64,000 bases of DNA from Cedecea neteri. GTDB lineage: Bacteria; Pseudomonadota; Gammaproteobacteria; Enterobacterales; Enterobacteriaceae. The stretch lies in assembly GCF_000758325.1 (NCBI RefSeq), contig NZ_CP009459.1, forward strand, positions 4,402,001 through 4,466,000. Reading direction: 5' to 3'. Every line of letters starts with the position of its first letter. The first letter of the stretch is position 1. The notes under the pieces are model-generated. The model had not been told where the DNA came from. It saw only the letters and a program-made list of their open reading frames with translations, and searched no databases. Both the position numbers and the translations under genes were made by a program. Shown here one piece after another: positions 51,830 through 62,560 of this stretch.

Positions 51830-54118
51830 TTAGCCACTCACCGGCACAATTTTCAGCTCTGCCAACCCCACGCCAATCTTACGCGGCTCATGCCCCAGAA
51901 TATTGCCTTCGTTGGACAGCTGCGGCTTCGGCGGCGCAATAGTCAGCACTTTGCTACCAGCCGGGTTATCAAAACGTAGCGTGATGGTAGAAAGCTGGTC
52001 GCCAAAAGTAATGGTTTGCTCTTCATCACCGACCTTCACCGAAACCGGCTCGCCGACGTTTGGCCCAAAGGCTTTGGCCACCAGCACCAGATCAAACGTG
52101 GTCGGCAGCGGATCCTGATACTCAATGGTCACCACGGGCGCCATGTTGGCGTTCGACCAGCGGCCCCAGGCTTCCGGCCGCGAAATGCCGCTGAACTGCT
52201 TCACGCTCTGCGGCGCCCCGGCTACGTTAAAGATAAAGCTGTCCGCCTGGTAGCGAATGCTGTTCTCGTCCGCCTTCAACAGAGTCACATTATTTTTGAA
52301 ACGCTCGTTACTCAGCGTTTGCTCGTCAAACTGCACGTTGTATTCATCCAGCGGTTTGTCCACCAGCCGCACCGTTGGCTCCCCGCCAAGCTGGCCCTGG
52401 GCTACGCACAGCCCGGTAGAAAGCGCGAGCTGCGGCTCCCACAGGCGCGCCATTTTGTAGCAGCGGTCAGCCCAGATAAACCGGTCATCGCTTTTAAAAT
52501 CCGCCAACTGATAGCGCAGCGGCGCGGAGTACTCGCTTTCCGGCAGCGGTTCAATTTTGCCTTTGCCGATTTTCAGCAGCAGCGGCAGCTTGAAGTGCGC
52601 CCCTGAATAGCTGAACGTGTTCTTCTTCTGATCGATGCTGTAGCGACTGATGGTTTTCGGGAAGTTCCACAGATCGATCACGTCCGGCTTCCACTCGGTA
52701 ACCTTCTCTTTCAGGTTGGTAAAGACCATCGACAGCGACTCGCCCGAGAGACTGCTCCGCCCCAGGCCGATGTAATTCCCGCCGCCGAGGATATCCAGCA
52801 CCGTCGCGCCGTTATCCATCGTATTGCGCTTCACGGCTTTTATTTCCGCCTGCGGTTTGTCGCCGCGGATCACAAAGAAGAGGTTCTGCCTGTCTTGCTT
52901 GGTGAGGTATTTATATGCCGTATTGTTCATCGCCAGGTGATCGGAAGAGACCACGATCACCGTGTTACGGAAATAAGGCGAGGCTTTGATTTTATCTATC
53001 AACGCCGCGATATGTTCCTGGCTGCAGGAAACGGCACTGAAAGATCGGTTTTCTTTGCCGTCGTAGCTGTAGCTGCGGCGGTTACAGGTTCGCGAGATAA
53101 AGCCATCCGGGTGATGGGTATCTACCGTCAGGGTAAACAGCGAGAAACGCTTTCCGGCCTTAGAAAGCTCGATAAACTTGTCATAAGCTTCGTCCAGCAC
53201 CGTATCGTCGTAAAAGCCCCAGTTATTCTTGTAATTCGGGTCAGCCACCATTCCTTTCAGTTCCTGCGCGCCGTACATATGCTCGAAGCCGTGGGACTGC
53301 AGGAAAATGTCTTTACCCGCAAAGCGCAGGTCTGCACCCTGGATAAAGTAGTTTTGATAGCCGGATGCCTTAAGAATATCGCCGAGGCAGATGTTTTTCG
53401 GGAAGAAGCTCGACATCGACGCCGAGGAGTTCCCCTCGAAAGGCGCAAACAGCGGGATCCCGCACTGCGAGGCGACAATGCCAGCAATGGTGTAGTCCAT
53501 CCCCGCCATCTGCCCGGTATGGCTAAAATCGATCGACTGGCTTTTCAGAGCGTTCAGCTCGGGCGCTAAGCCGGGAAAAGTCTGCTCATCAAAATAGGTG
53601 CGTTCCAGACTTTCGCCGTAGATATACACCAGGTTGAGCTTCGGCTGTTTAATGGTGCCTTCCGGCATTTTATACCAGTCGGCAAAGTCAGACGTGCCGG
53701 TGCGGGTCTGGGATTTAATCAGCGACACCACTTGCTGATAAGCAGGCGTTGTTTTGATTGAAAACAGGGCCAGAAACAGCGCCAGGGCACTGTAGCCCAA
53801 ATGATGAGGATGGTTCTTCCGGCGTAAAATCCAGGTCAGACCGCCAAAAATGGCAATCAACCCGACGGCGAGGCCCAGCCCTGGCAGAATGTATTTGCCG
53901 ACGCCCGCGCCGGTCATGCTGCTGGTGAGCGTATAGAGCACCGCATCGTTAATGCCTTCGCCGGTAAAATAATTACTGGCCAGCAACGTCACGTTGAGCA
54001 CGATAAACAGGCCGAGCATCAGTAAGATGACCGACAGCCACCAGATATTTCGACCGGCCTTAACCGCGTACACGGCAATAGCCGCCAAAAATAGCACCAG
54101 AGAAAGCAATTCGGACAA
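51830..54118 (-). CDS. opgB: Phosphoglycerol transferase I (OpgB/MdoB)
   Basis: OpgB moves phosphoglycerol from phosphatidylglycerol to periplasmic glucans. Four hydrophobic segments lie in the first 130 residues, followed by a periplasmic alkaline-phosphatase-fold domain with [14 protein letters not shown] near 165 and [10 protein letters not shown] near 385. No ATG fits; a TTG at 54118 with GAGG 8 bases upstream gives 762 residues (763 in E. coli), while the TTG two codons earlier lacks spacing. In E. coli it lies at a distant locus. Confidence 0.94.
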   Translation of the reverse strand: MSELLSLVLFLAAIAVYAVKAGRNIWWLSVILLMLGLFIVLNVTLLASNYFTGEGINDAVLYTLTSSMTGAGVGKYILPGLGLAVGLIAIFGGLTWILRRKNHPHHLGYSALALFLALFSIKTTPAYQQVVSLIKSQTRTGTSDFADWYKMPEGTIKQPKLNLVYIYGESLERTYFDEQTFPGLAPELNALKSQSIDFSHTGQMAGMDYTIAGIVASQCGIPLFAPFEGNSSASMSSFFPKNICLGDILKASGYQNYFIQGADLRFAGKDIFLQSHGFEHMYGAQELKGMVADPNYKNNWGFYDDTVLDEAYDKFIELSKAGKRFSLFTLTVDTHHPDGFISRTCNRRSYSYDGKENRSFSAVSCSQEHIAALIDKIKASPYFRNTVIVVSSDHLAMNNTAYKYLTKQDRQNLFFVIRGDKPQAEIKAVKRNTMDNGATVLDILGGGNYIGLGRSSLSGESLSMVFTNLKEKVTEWKPDVIDLWNFPKTISRYSIDQKKNTFSYSGAHFKLPLLLKIGKGKIEPLPESEYSAPLRYQLADFKSDDRFIWADRCYKMARLWEPQLALSTGLCVAQGQLGGEPTVRLVDKPLDEYNVQFDEQTLSNERFKNNVTLLKADENSIRYQADSFIFNVAGAPQSVKQFSGISRPEAWGRWSNANMAPVVTIEYQDPLPTTFDLVLVAKAFGPNVGEPVSVKVGDEEQTITFGDQLSTITLRFDNPAGSKVLTIAPPKPQLSNEGNILGHEPRKIGVGLAELKIVPVSG

Positions 54119-54369
54119 CGCCAATACCTCAACTCTCGCGCAGCCTGGCGCGATTATTTATGCGGAAAAATAACAGCCGGTAATTTAACCTTACCGTCAT
54201 ATAGCTGCAATTCCCCTGACATTACTTTGCTCACCACCTCGACTTTTCAGAATATCCCGCGAATTTTAGGACTGATGGCCTTTAATAGTTTTCAACGATT
54301 ACAACCATCGCTACTACAACGAACCGGGGAATTGACCTTTTTAACGCTAAAGTGCTGTAATTTCGCCGC

Positions 54370-54438
54370 TGTTATAATTTTTTAAAGTGGAATTGTAACG
54401 CGCAACACCGGCCACCCCCGCAACGGGTGGCCTTTTTT
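54370..54438 (+). ncRNA. Possible small RNA between opgB and ahpC
   Basis: An extended -10 (TGTTATAAT, 54370-54378) predicts a start near 54385. A strong terminator (GGCCACCC/GGGTGGCC plus TTTTTT) ends at 54438, giving about 54 bases. No gene upstream on this strand needs that terminator. No good -35 is visible, and no known RNA was recognised. The interval 54119-54551 otherwise holds AT-rich sequence and the ahpC upstream region, where OxyR sites are expected but not clear to me. Confidence 0.35.
54410..54438 (+). terminator. Stand-alone terminator upstream of ahpC
   Basis: GGCCACCC pairs with GGGTGGCC around seven bases and is followed by six T residues, 113 bases before ahpC. Confidence 0.85.
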
Positions 54439-54551
54439 ATGCCCGCCGCATAGCTGTTAGGAAATACCTCTTGATTCAATAAAGCCTACCCATTAGTGAC
54501 GCAGCTCAAAATTCGGTACCTTTCTCCCATCGCAAAACGGAGGAAGTTTAG

Positions 54552-55115
54552 ATGTCTTTAATTAATACCAAAATCAAACCATTCAAAAACCAGGCTTTTA
54601 AAAACGGCGAATTCGTTGAAGTTACGGAAAAAGATACCGAAGGCCGCTGGAGCGTTTTCTTCTTCTACCCGGCTGACTTTACTTTCGTTTGCCCGACCGA
54701 ACTGGGCGACGTGGCTGACCATTACGAAGAACTGCAGAAACTGGGCGTAGACGTGTATTCCGTTTCTACCGACACCCACTTCACCCACAAAGCGTGGCAC
54801 GGCAGCTCTGAAACCATCGCTAAAATCAAATACGCGATGATCGGCGACCCAACTGGCGCGCTGACTCGTAACTTCGAAAACATGCGTGAAGATGAAGGTC
54901 TGGCAGACCGCGCTACCTTCGTAGTTGACCCACAGGGCATCATCCAGGCTATCGAAGTGACCGCCGAAGGCATTGGCCGTGACGCTTCTGACCTGCTGCG
55001 TAAAGTGAAAGCGGCTCAGTACGTAGCTTCTCACCCAGGCGAAGTTTGCCCGGCTAAATGGAAAGAAGGCGAAGCGACTCTGGCTCCATCTCTGGACCTG
55101 GTCGGCAAAATCTAA
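54552..55115 (+). CDS. ahpC: Alkyl hydroperoxide reductase peroxiredoxin AhpC
   Basis: AhpC reduces hydrogen peroxide and organic peroxides. The peroxidatic cysteine is C47 in FTFVCPTE and the resolving cysteine C166 in GEVCPAKW. Length is 187 residues as in E. coli. CGGAGGAAG lies before the ATG. It is the first gene of ahpCF; a terminator in the gap probably keeps AhpC in excess of AhpF. Confidence 0.97.
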   Translation: MSLINTKIKPFKNQAFKNGEFVEVTEKDTEGRWSVFFFYPADFTFVCPTELGDVADHYEELQKLGVDVYSVSTDTHFTHKAWHGSSETIAKIKYAMIGDPTGALTRNFENMREDEGLADRATFVVDPQGIIQAIEVTAEGIGRDASDLLRKVKAAQYVASHPGEVCPAKWKEGEATLAPSLDLVGKI

Positions 55116-55144
55116 GTTTTACCCGCGTTACCCTCTTTTATTTT

Positions 55145-55169
55145 ACGGCTACTTAGGTAGCCGTTTTTT
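55145..55169 (+). terminator. Attenuating terminator between ahpC and ahpF
   Basis: ACGGCTAC pairs with GTAGCCGT around TTAG and is followed by six T residues, 29 bases after the ahpC stop. Partial read-through would give less ahpF than ahpC. Confidence 0.85.
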
Positions 55170-55191
55170 CTCGCCACCAGGGAGACTGACC

Positions 55192-56760
55192 ATGCTCGAC
55201 ACAACAATGAAAACCCAGCTCAAAGCCTATCTTGAGAGACTAACGAAACCTGTTGAGTTGATTGCCACGCTGGACGACGGCGCGAAATCATCTGAAGTAA
55301 AAGAACTGCTGGCTGACATCGCTGAGTTATCCGACAAAGTTTCTTTCAGCATTAACAACGACCTGCCGGTGCGCAAACCGTCGTTTTTAATCACTAACCC
55401 AGGCTCAAGCCAGGGCCCGCGCTTTGCCGGCTCCCCGCTGGGCCACGAATTCACTTCCCTGGTGCTGGCCTTGCTCCAGGTCGGCGGTCACCCGTCCAAA
55501 GAGTCTCAGGATCTGCTGGCGCAAATCCGTGAGATCGACGGCGACTTCCACTTTGAAACCTATTATTCCCTCTCCTGCCACAACTGCCCGGACGTTGTGC
55601 AGGCGCTGAACCTGATGAGCGTGCTGAACCCGCGCATCACCCATACCGCTATCGACGGCGGCGTTTACCAGAATGAAATTCAGGCACGCAACGTGATGGG
55701 CGTGCCTGCCGTGTTCCTGAATGGCAAAGAGTTTGGCCAGGGCCGCATGACGCTGGCTGAAATCGTGGGCAAAATTGATACCGGCGCAGAAAAACGCGCG
55801 GCGGAAGCACTCAACCAGCGTGAGGCTTATGACGTACTGATCGTCGGCAGCGGCCCTGCGGGCGCGGCGGCGGCAGTCTATGCGGCGCGTAAAGGCATCC
55901 GTACCGGCCTGATGGGCGAACGCTTCGGCGGCCAGGTGCTGGATACCGTGGATATCGAAAACTACATTTCCGTGCCGAAAACCGAAGGCCAGAAGCTGGC
56001 GGGCGCCCTGAAAGCCCACGTGGACGACTATGACGTGGACGTGATCGACACCCAAAGTGCAAGCAAGCTGATCCCGGCCAAAACCGAAGGCGGCCTGCAT
56101 CAAATTCAAACTGCGTCCGGCGCAACGCTGAAAGCACGCAGCATTATCGTGGCGACCGGCGCGAAATGGCGCAACATGAACGTGCCGGGTGAAGATCAGT
56201 ACCGCACCAAAGGCGTGACCTACTGCCCACACTGCGACGGCCCGTTGTTCAAAGGCAAGCGTGTGGCGGTCATCGGCGGCGGGAACTCCGGCGTGGAAGC
56301 GGCCATTGACCTGGCGGGTATCGTCGAGCACGTCACCCTGCTGGAATTTGCTCCGGAAATGAAGGCTGACCAGGTTCTGCAGAACAAAGTGCGCAGCCTG
56401 AAAAACGTCGACATCGTGCTGAACGCGCAGACGCTGGAAGTAAAAGGCGACGGCAGCAAAGTGACCGGCCTGCAGTATAAAGACCGCGTGACCGAAAGCG
56501 TGCATGACGTTGCCCTGGCCGGCATCTTCGTGCAGATCGGCCTGCTGCCGAATACTACCTGGCTGGAAGGCAGCGTGGAGCGCAACCGCATGGGTGAAAT
56601 CATCATTGACGCGAAATGCGAAACCACCGTCAAAGGCGTATTCGCCGCGGGCGACTGCACCACCGTGCCTTACAAACAGATCATCATCGCCACCGGCGAA
56701 GGCGCGAAAGCCTCCCTGAGCGCGTTTGATTACCTGATTCGCACCTCAGCCCCGGAATAA
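55192..56760 (+). CDS. ahpF: Alkyl hydroperoxide reductase subunit F
   Basis: AhpF is the NADH-dependent flavoprotein that re-reduces AhpC. The N-terminal tandem thioredoxin-fold part has redox pair C129-C132 (CHNC). The flavin part has FAD loop [12 protein letters not shown] near 215, the second redox pair CPHC at about 345-348 and NAD loop [10 protein letters not shown] near 360. Length is 522 residues (521 in E. coli). GGGAG lies before the ATG. Confidence 0.97.
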   Translation: MLDTTMKTQLKAYLERLTKPVELIATLDDGAKSSEVKELLADIAELSDKVSFSINNDLPVRKPSFLITNPGSSQGPRFAGSPLGHEFTSLVLALLQVGGHPSKESQDLLAQIREIDGDFHFETYYSLSCHNCPDVVQALNLMSVLNPRITHTAIDGGVYQNEIQARNVMGVPAVFLNGKEFGQGRMTLAEIVGKIDTGAEKRAAEALNQREAYDVLIVGSGPAGAAAAVYAARKGIRTGLMGERFGGQVLDTVDIENYISVPKTEGQKLAGALKAHVDDYDVDVIDTQSASKLIPAKTEGGLHQIQTASGATLKARSIIVATGAKWRNMNVPGEDQYRTKGVTYCPHCDGPLFKGKRVAVIGGGNSGVEAAIDLAGIVEHVTLLEFAPEMKADQVLQNKVRSLKNVDIVLNAQTLEVKGDGSKVTGLQYKDRVTESVHDVALAGIFVQIGLLPNTTWLEGSVERNRMGEIIIDAKCETTVKGVFAAGDCTTVPYKQIIIATGEGAKASLSAFDYLIRTSAPE

Positions 56761-56799
56761 GGCACCTGCCAATAAGGCCGCACCACAGCGGCCAGCCAT

Positions 56800-56828
56800 A
56801 AAAAAAGCGGCTCATTGAGCCGCTTTTT
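56800..56828. terminator. Bidirectional terminator between ahpF and cysS
   Basis: AAAAAGCGGCTCA pairs with TGAGCCGCTTTTT around two bases, with A and T runs on the sides. A second hairpin, GGCCGC/GCGGCC, lies at 56776-56793. Confidence 0.9.
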
Positions 56829-56841
56829 CACGTTCTGAATC

Positions 56842-58227
56842 TTACTTACGACGCCAGGTGGTGCCGCCCGCGCCGTCTTCCAGCACAATGCCCATCTCGT
56901 TCAGACGGTCACGCGCCTGGTCCGCCAGCGCCCAGTCTTTCGACTGACGTGCATCGTTACGCTGCTTGATCAGCGCTTCGATTTCCGCCACTTCGCCGTC
57001 GTCCGCCTGCGCGCCGCCCTGCAGGAACTGCTCCGGATCCTGCTCCAGCAGACCCAGAATTGCAGAGAGCTTACGCAGCGCCGCTGCCAGTCCGTTTGCC
57101 GCCGCAAGATCTTCCGCTTTCAGGCGGTTCACTTCGCGAGCCATATCGAACAGCACGGAGTAGGCTTCCGGGGTGTTGAAGTCGTCGTCCATCGCTTCGC
57201 GGAAGCGGGCTTCGAAGGCTTCGCCCCCGGCTGGTGCGACATTGCTGTCGGTGCCGCGCAGCGAGGTGTACAGGCGCTCCAGCGCAGAGCGAGCCTGTTT
57301 CAGGTTCTCTTCGCTGTAGTTGAGCTGGCTGCGGTAGTGGCCGGACATCAGGAAGTAACGCACGGTTTCCGCGTCGTAATACTTCAGCACGTCACGCACG
57401 GTAAAGAAGTTGCCCAGAGATTTGGACATCTTCTCGCGGTCAACCATCACCATCCCGGAGTGCATCCAGGTGTTGACGTATTCGCCGTCGTGGGCACAGG
57501 TAGACTGCGCGATTTCGTTCTCGTGGTGCGGGAACATCAGATCGGAGCCGCCGCCGTGAATATCAAAGTGGTTGCCCAGCTCTTTGCAGTTCATGGCGGA
57601 GCATTCGATATGCCAGCCCGGACGGCCTTCGCCCCACGGAGAAGTCCATGCAGGCTCGCCTGGCTTGGACATTTTCCACAGCACGAAGTCCATCGGGTTA
57701 CGCTTCACGTCAACCACGTCCACGCGCGCCCCCGCCTGGAGCTGATCCAGATCCTGGCGAGACAGCAGGCCATAATTCGGGTCGGTCAGCACCGAGAACA
57801 TCACATCGCCGTTTTCCGCCACATAGGCGTGATCGCGGGCCAGCAGCTGTTCAACAATTTCGATGATTTCCGGAATATGTTTGGTCGCACGCGGCTCGCT
57901 GTTCGGGCGTGAAATGTTCAGCGCATCGAAATCTTTGTGCATTTCGACGACCATGCGGTCGACCAGCGCCACAAAGTCTTCGCCATTTTCATGGGCGCGC
58001 TTAATGATTTTATCGTCGATGTCGGTGATGTTACGCACGTAGTTCAGCTCATAGCCGAGGGAACGCAGGTAGCGCGCCACCACGTCAAACGCAACAAAAG
58101 TACGGCCATGGCCGATGTGACAGAGATCGTAAACGGTGATACCACACACGTACATGCCTACCTTTCCGGCATGAATAGGTTTGAATTCCTCTTTTTGGCG
58201 AGTCAGTGTATTAAATATTTTTAACAT
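56842..58227 (-). CDS. cysS: Cysteinyl-tRNA synthetase
   Basis: CysS charges tRNA-Cys with cysteine. The class I motifs are LCHIGHGRT near residue 35 and MSKSLGNFF near 268. Zinc-binding residues include the cysteine in YVCGITVYD near 28 and the set ECSAMN near 209. Length is 461 residues as in E. coli. It is divergent from ppiB, an arrangement also found in E. coli. Confidence 0.97.
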   Translation of the reverse strand: MLKIFNTLTRQKEEFKPIHAGKVGMYVCGITVYDLCHIGHGRTFVAFDVVARYLRSLGYELNYVRNITDIDDKIIKRAHENGEDFVALVDRMVVEMHKDFDALNISRPNSEPRATKHIPEIIEIVEQLLARDHAYVAENGDVMFSVLTDPNYGLLSRQDLDQLQAGARVDVVDVKRNPMDFVLWKMSKPGEPAWTSPWGEGRPGWHIECSAMNCKELGNHFDIHGGGSDLMFPHHENEIAQSTCAHDGEYVNTWMHSGMVMVDREKMSKSLGNFFTVRDVLKYYDAETVRYFLMSGHYRSQLNYSEENLKQARSALERLYTSLRGTDSNVAPAGGEAFEARFREAMDDDFNTPEAYSVLFDMAREVNRLKAEDLAAANGLAAALRKLSAILGLLEQDPEQFLQGGAQADDGEVAEIEALIKQRNDARQSKDWALADQARDRLNEMGIVLEDGAGGTTWRRK

Positions 58228-58402
58228 CAGGGGATTCCATGTAAGCGTGTGGAAGAATACTCCCGGTTATCTTACCCGATTATTTTCCCCGACGGCAGTC
58301 TGCTTTGCATTACTGACTATGATGTAGCGTTATGCTATAACAGCGTGCTGGTACGACGGCACCGTTTGCCGCCGTACTCTCTGACACTCATAGGATGCAA
58401 GC

Positions 58403-58897
58403 ATGGTTACTTTTCACACTAATCACGGCGACATTGTCATCAAAACTTTTGATGATAAAGCGCCTGTTACCGTTAAAAACTTCCTGGACTACTGCCGCGA
58501 AGGCTTCTACAACAACACCATTTTCCACCGTGTGATCAACGGCTTTATGATCCAGGGCGGCGGTTTCGAACCGGGTATGAAGCAGAAAGCGACCAAAGAC
58601 ACCATTCAGAACGAAGCGAATAACGGCCTGAAAAACACCCGCGGTACGCTGGCAATGGCTCGTACCCAGGCTCCGCACTCTGCCACCGCACAGTTCTTCA
58701 TCAACGTTGCCGACAACGACTTCCTGAACTTCAGCGGCGAAAGCCTGCAGGGTTGGGGCTACTGCGTGTTCGCAGAAGTAGTCGAAGGGATGGACGTGGT
58801 TGAGAATATCAAAGCCGTTTCCACCGGCCGCAGCGGTATGCACCAGGATGTACCGAAAGAAGACGTTATTATCGAAAGCGTGACCGTCAGCGAATAA
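58403..58897 (+). CDS. ppiB: Peptidyl-prolyl cis-trans isomerase B (cyclophilin)
   Basis: Cytoplasmic cyclophilin that isomerises proline peptide bonds. The catalytic arginine and hydrophobic pocket lie in [18 protein letters not shown] near residue 42, with [13 protein letters not shown] near 98. Length is 164 residues as in E. coli, with no signal peptide. AGGA lies 8 bases before the ATG. Its TAA overlaps the lpxH ATG by one base. Confidence 0.96.
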   Translation: MVTFHTNHGDIVIKTFDDKAPVTVKNFLDYCREGFYNNTIFHRVINGFMIQGGGFEPGMKQKATKDTIQNEANNGLKNTRGTLAMARTQAPHSATAQFFINVADNDFLNFSGESLQGWGYCVFAEVVEGMDVVENIKAVSTGRSGMHQDVPKEDVIIESVTVSE

Positions 58898-59619
58898 TGT
58901 CGACGCTGTTTATTGCAGATTTACACCTCTGCCCAGAAGAACCGGCGATCGTCGCCGGTTTTCTGCGTTTCTTATCCGGTGAAGCCCGCCAGGCGGATGC
59001 GCTCTACATTCTTGGCGATCTGTTCGAAGCCTGGATTGGCGACGACGCCCCGGAGCCGCTCTACCAGCAAATCGCCGCGGCCATTAAAGCGGTGGTTGAT
59101 ACCGGCATTCCCTGCTATTTCATTCACGGCAACCGGGACTTTTTACTCGGCAAGCGCTACGCCAAAGCCAGCGGCATGACGCTGCTGCCGGAAGAAAAGC
59201 TCATCGATGTTTATGGCCGCAACATACTGATCATGCACGGCGACACGCTGTGTACCGACGACGAAGGCTATCAGGCGTTTCGCCGCAAGGTTCATCAGCC
59301 GTGGCTGCAGAAGCTCTACCTTGCCCTGCCGCTGTTTATTCGCCAGCGTATCGCCGACCGCATGCGCGCCGACAGCCAGGCGGCGAATAATATGAAGTCG
59401 CTGGAGATCATGGATGTGAACCCGCAGGCGGTGGTCGACACCCTCACCCGCCACAATGTTCAATGGCTGATTCACGGGCATACCCATCGCCCGGCGATTC
59501 ACGAACTTGAGGCTAACGGGCAACCCGCTTTCCGCTGCGTGTTAGGCGCGTGGCATAGAGAAGGGTCGATGATCAAAGTCACGCCGGAAAACGTCGAGCT
59601 GATTCATTTTCCTTTCTGA
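58897..59619 (+). CDS. lpxH: UDP-2,3-diacylglucosamine pyrophosphohydrolase
   Basis: LpxH cleaves UDP-2,3-diacylglucosamine to lipid X, step four of lipid A synthesis, at the inner membrane. The calcineurin-like metal motifs are visible: ADLHL (D8, H10), [11 protein letters not shown] (D41), HGNRD (N79), HGDT (H114) and HGHTHRP (H195, H197). Length is 240 residues as in E. coli. It is translationally coupled to ppiB. Confidence 0.96.
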   Translation: MSTLFIADLHLCPEEPAIVAGFLRFLSGEARQADALYILGDLFEAWIGDDAPEPLYQQIAAAIKAVVDTGIPCYFIHGNRDFLLGKRYAKASGMTLLPEEKLIDVYGRNILIMHGDTLCTDDEGYQAFRRKVHQPWLQKLYLALPLFIRQRIADRMRADSQAANNMKSLEIMDVNPQAVVDTLTRHNVQWLIHGHTHRPAIHELEANGQPAFRCVLGAWHREGSMIKVTPENVELIHFPF

Positions 59620-59653
59620 CCTAAAAGCCCACTTTTTTGCCGATTCGTTAACC

Positions 59654-59691
59654 ACGCAACCGTTTTCCTTGCCGGAAGTTCGTGCTATTCT
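59654..59691 (+). promoter_or_regulatory. purE promoter with PurR operator
   Basis: ACGCAACCGTTTTCCT (59654-59669) fits the PurR pattern ANGCAANCGNTTNCNT at every position. It overlaps a -35 (TTTTCC, 59663-59668), which is 17 bases from a -10 (TATTCT, 59686-59691). PurR bound with hypoxanthine or guanine would block purEK transcription. Confidence 0.8.
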
Positions 59692-59759
59692 CTGAGCCCT
59701 TCTGATACGGGCGCCCGTCGCCCGATGATGTCTGCACACCCACAGGAGTTTTGAGACGC

Positions 59760-60269
59760 ATGTCTTCTGAGCACACCCCGGCGCGTATCGCCATTGTTAT
59801 GGGTTCCAAAAGTGACTGGGCCACCATGCAGTTCGCCGCTGAAATCCTTACCGCCCTGAATGTCCCTCACCATGTTGAAGTCGTCTCCGCCCACCGCACG
59901 CCGGATAAGCTTTTCAGCTTCGCCGAGCAGGCCGAAGCCAATGGCTACCAGGTGATCATCGCCGGAGCCGGTGGCGCAGCGCACCTGCCGGGTATGCTGG
60001 CCGCGAAAACCCTCGTCCCGGTGCTGGGTGTGCCGGTCCAAAGCGCTGCTCTTAGCGGCGTGGACAGCCTTTATTCTATCGTCCAGATGCCGCGCGGCAT
60101 TCCGGTCGGCACGCTGGCCATCGGTAAAGCCGGAGCCGCCAACGCCGCCCTGCTGGCCGCGCAGATCCTGGCCCTGCATGACGCAGACCTGAGCCAGCGC
60201 CTGGCGACCTGGCGTCAAACCCAGACCGACGAAGTGCTCGATAATCCGGACCCACGGAGTGAAGCATGA
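59760..60269 (+). CDS. purE: N5-carboxyaminoimidazole ribonucleotide mutase
   Basis: PurE converts N5-CAIR to CAIR in purine synthesis. Signature GSKSDWATM lies near residue 17, the catalytic histidine in SAHRTPD near 45, and [12 protein letters not shown] near 72. The ATG at 59760 follows AGGAG and gives 169 residues as in E. coli. purK overlaps by four bases. Confidence 0.96.
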   Translation: MSSEHTPARIAIVMGSKSDWATMQFAAEILTALNVPHHVEVVSAHRTPDKLFSFAEQAEANGYQVIIAGAGGAAHLPGMLAAKTLVPVLGVPVQSAALSGVDSLYSIVQMPRGIPVGTLAIGKAGAANAALLAAQILALHDADLSQRLATWRQTQTDEVLDNPDPRSEA

Positions 60270-61336
60270 AACGCGTTTGTGTCTTAGGTAACGGCCAACT
60301 GGGGCGCATGCTCCGCCAGGCCGGTGAGCCACTGGGCATCGCCGTTTACCCTGTCGGGCTGGACGCCGAGCCGGAAGCCGTGCCGTTCGCCCAGAGCGTG
60401 ATCACCGCCGAGATTGAACGCTGGCCGGAAACCGCCCTGACCCGTGAACTGGCGCGCCATAACGCCTTCGTTAACCGCGATATCTTCCCGATCATCGCCG
60501 ACCGCCTGACGCAAAAGCAGCTGTTCGATAAGCTCGGCCTGGCCACCGCGCCGTGGCAGTTGCTCTCCGGCAGCCACGAATGGCAGGACGTGTTCAGTAA
60601 GCTGGGCTCTCTGGCTATCGTGAAGCGCCGCGTGGGCGGCTACGATGGCCGCGGCCAGTGGCGCTTACGTGCCGATGAAACCGACCAGCTGCCGGCAGAG
60701 TGCTACGGCGAATGCATCGTCGAGCAGGGCATTAACTTCTCCGGCGAAGTTTCTCTGGTAGGCGCGCGCGGCCACGACGGCAGCACGGTGTTCTACCCGC
60801 TAACTCACAACCTGCACCAGGACGGCATTCTGCGCACCAGCGTTGCCTTCCCACAGGCTAACGCCGAACAGCAGCGCCAGGCCGAAACCATGCTCACCGC
60901 CATCATGCACGAGCTGGGCTACGTCGGCGTGATGGCGATGGAGTGTTTCGTCACGCCAGCCGGCCTGCTGATCAACGAGCTGGCCCCGCGCGTACACAAC
61001 AGCGGGCACTGGACGCAAAACGGCGCTTCAATCAGCCAGTTCGAGCTGCACCTGCGCGCCATCGTGGATTTGCCGCTGCCGCAGCCTGTCGTTAATGCCC
61101 CGTCGGTGATGGTGAACCTGATCGGCACCGACCTGAACTATGCCTGGCTGAAGCTCCCGCTGGTGCACCTGCACTGGTACGACAAAGAAGTTCGTCCGGG
61201 CCGCAAAGTCGGGCATCTCAACCTGAACGACAGCGATACCGGCCGCCTGAGCGCCTCGCTGGAAGCCCTGGTTCCCCTGCTCCCGGCCGAATACGCCAGC
61301 GGCATTGCCTGGGCGCAGAGCAAACTGGTGAAGTAA
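60266..61336 (+). CDS. purK: N5-carboxyaminoimidazole ribonucleotide synthetase
   Basis: PurK adds carbonate to AIR with ATP to give N5-CAIR, the substrate of PurE. It is an ATP-grasp enzyme: [11 protein letters not shown] near residue 5, [14 protein letters not shown] near 117 and [14 protein letters not shown] near 240. Length is 356 residues (355 in E. coli). The four-base overlap with purE supports coupled synthesis of both enzymes. Confidence 0.96.
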   Translation: MKRVCVLGNGQLGRMLRQAGEPLGIAVYPVGLDAEPEAVPFAQSVITAEIERWPETALTRELARHNAFVNRDIFPIIADRLTQKQLFDKLGLATAPWQLLSGSHEWQDVFSKLGSLAIVKRRVGGYDGRGQWRLRADETDQLPAECYGECIVEQGINFSGEVSLVGARGHDGSTVFYPLTHNLHQDGILRTSVAFPQANAEQQRQAETMLTAIMHELGYVGVMAMECFVTPAGLLINELAPRVHNSGHWTQNGASISQFELHLRAIVDLPLPQPVVNAPSVMVNLIGTDLNYAWLKLPLVHLHWYDKEVRPGRKVGHLNLNDSDTGRLSASLEALVPLLPAEYASGIAWAQSKLVK

Positions 61337-61348
61337 AACCGCACCTCG

Positions 61349-61380
61349 TCTGACCCTCTGTTTGACTTTAGAGGGTCAGA
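61349..61380 (+). terminator. purK terminator
   Basis: TCTGACCCTCT pairs with AGAGGGTCAGA around ten bases, 12 bases after purK. The following T run is short. Confidence 0.65.
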
Positions 61381-61462
61381 CCATTTTCCCCCTTCCCCTT
61401 TCCTTTGCCCGACCAGAAGCGCACAATTCCCCCGTTTCGCCGCTTCAGACTAAGGTTATGCC

Positions 61463-62560
61463 ATGGAAAAACGCCCCAATACGCAGGACTACGACCGCCT
61501 GCTGCTCAACGACATTCCGCTGATTGACGTTCGTGCCCCGGTAGAGTTCGCTCAGGGAGCGATGCCCGCTGCCCATAACTTACCGCTGATGCTGGACGAT
61601 GAACGCGCGCAGGTCGGGACGTGCTATAAGCAGCAGGGTCAACAGGCCGCCATCGAACTGGGGCACCGGCTGGTCAGCGGCGAGCGAAAAGCCAGCCGAG
61701 TCGAACGCTGGCTGGAAAGCTGCCGCCAGCAGCCCGAGGGCTATTTATGCTGCGCCAGAGGTGGAATGCGCAGCCACATCGTGCAGCAGTGGCTGCGGGA
61801 AAATGGCCTCGAGTACCCGCTGGTCACCGGCGGCTACAAAGCCCTGCGCCAGCATGCCATGCAGGTAATCGACACCCGTTCTCAGTGGCCGATGGTTATC
61901 GTCAGCGGCAACACCGGCTGTGGCAAAACCATTCTGATCCGTTCGCTGCCGACGGGCGTTGACCTTGAAGGCCTTGCGCACCACCGCGGCTCGTCGTTTG
62001 GCCGCACGATTGTCGCCCAGCCTTCTCAGGCCAGCTTCGAAAACAATCTCGCCGTCACCCTGCTCAAAATCAGCCCGACCGAATCAAAAACGCTGGTTGT
62101 GGAAGATGAGGGCCGGATGATTGGCTCCCGCCATATTCCCGAAGCCTTCAGAGAACAGATGCTGCGCTCGCCGATTGTGGCCATTGACGATCCGTTCGAG
62201 CTGCGGCTGGAGAGGCTCAAAAACGAATACTTCCGGCAGATGAGCGAGGCGTTTTTATCCGTCAGCGAGGAAGAAACCGCGTGGCGCGATTACGCCGAGT
62301 ATCTGCACCACGGCCTGTTTGCCATCCGCCGCCGCCTGGGCATGGAACGCTTCCAGCAGTTCACCGCCAGGCTGGACGAGGCCTTGTTAACCCAGCGGAA
62401 AACCGGCTCCTGCGAAGGCCATCTGGCCTGGCTGTCGCCGCTGCTGAAAGAGTATTACGACCCGATGTACCGCTATCAGCTCAGCCAGAAGGCCGACCAG
62501 ATCGTCTTCCGGGGGGATTACCGGCAGGTCGAAGCCTGGCTGCGCAGCGTTAACGAGTAG
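61463..62560 (+). CDS. selU: tRNA 2-selenouridine synthase (SelU/MnmH)
   Basis: SelU replaces sulfur by selenium at the wobble 2-thiouridine of some tRNAs. An N-terminal rhodanese domain has its active cysteine in [10 protein letters not shown] near residue 97, and a P-loop GNTGCGKT lies near 153. Length is 365 residues (364 in E. coli, where it is ybbB). It follows purK directly, whereas E. coli has the allantoin genes between. Its end overlaps the convergent MFS gene by 11 bases. Confidence 0.94.
   Translation: MEKRPNTQDYDRLLLNDIPLIDVRAPVEFAQGAMPAAHNLPLMLDDERAQVGTCYKQQGQQAAIELGHRLVSGERKASRVERWLESCRQQPEGYLCCARGGMRSHIVQQWLRENGLEYPLVTGGYKALRQHAMQVIDTRSQWPMVIVSGNTGCGKTILIRSLPTGVDLEGLAHHRGSSFGRTIVAQPSQASFENNLAVTLLKISPTESKTLVVEDEGRMIGSRHIPEAFREQMLRSPIVAIDDPFELRLERLKNEYFRQMSEAFLSVSEEETAWRDYAEYLHHGLFAIRRRLGMERFQQFTARLDEALLTQRKTGSCEGHLAWLSPLLKEYYDPMYRYQLSQKADQIVFRGDYRQVEAWLRSVNE

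Noticed and set aside
54439-54551. OxyR binding site ahead of ahpC
   Set aside because: Expected from E. coli, but I could not fit the ATAG/CTAT spacing to the sequence with confidence.
55405-56505. 366-codon minus-strand frame opposite ahpF
   Set aside because: Antisense shadow of a well-conserved gene, with His- and Ala-rich composition and no known domain.
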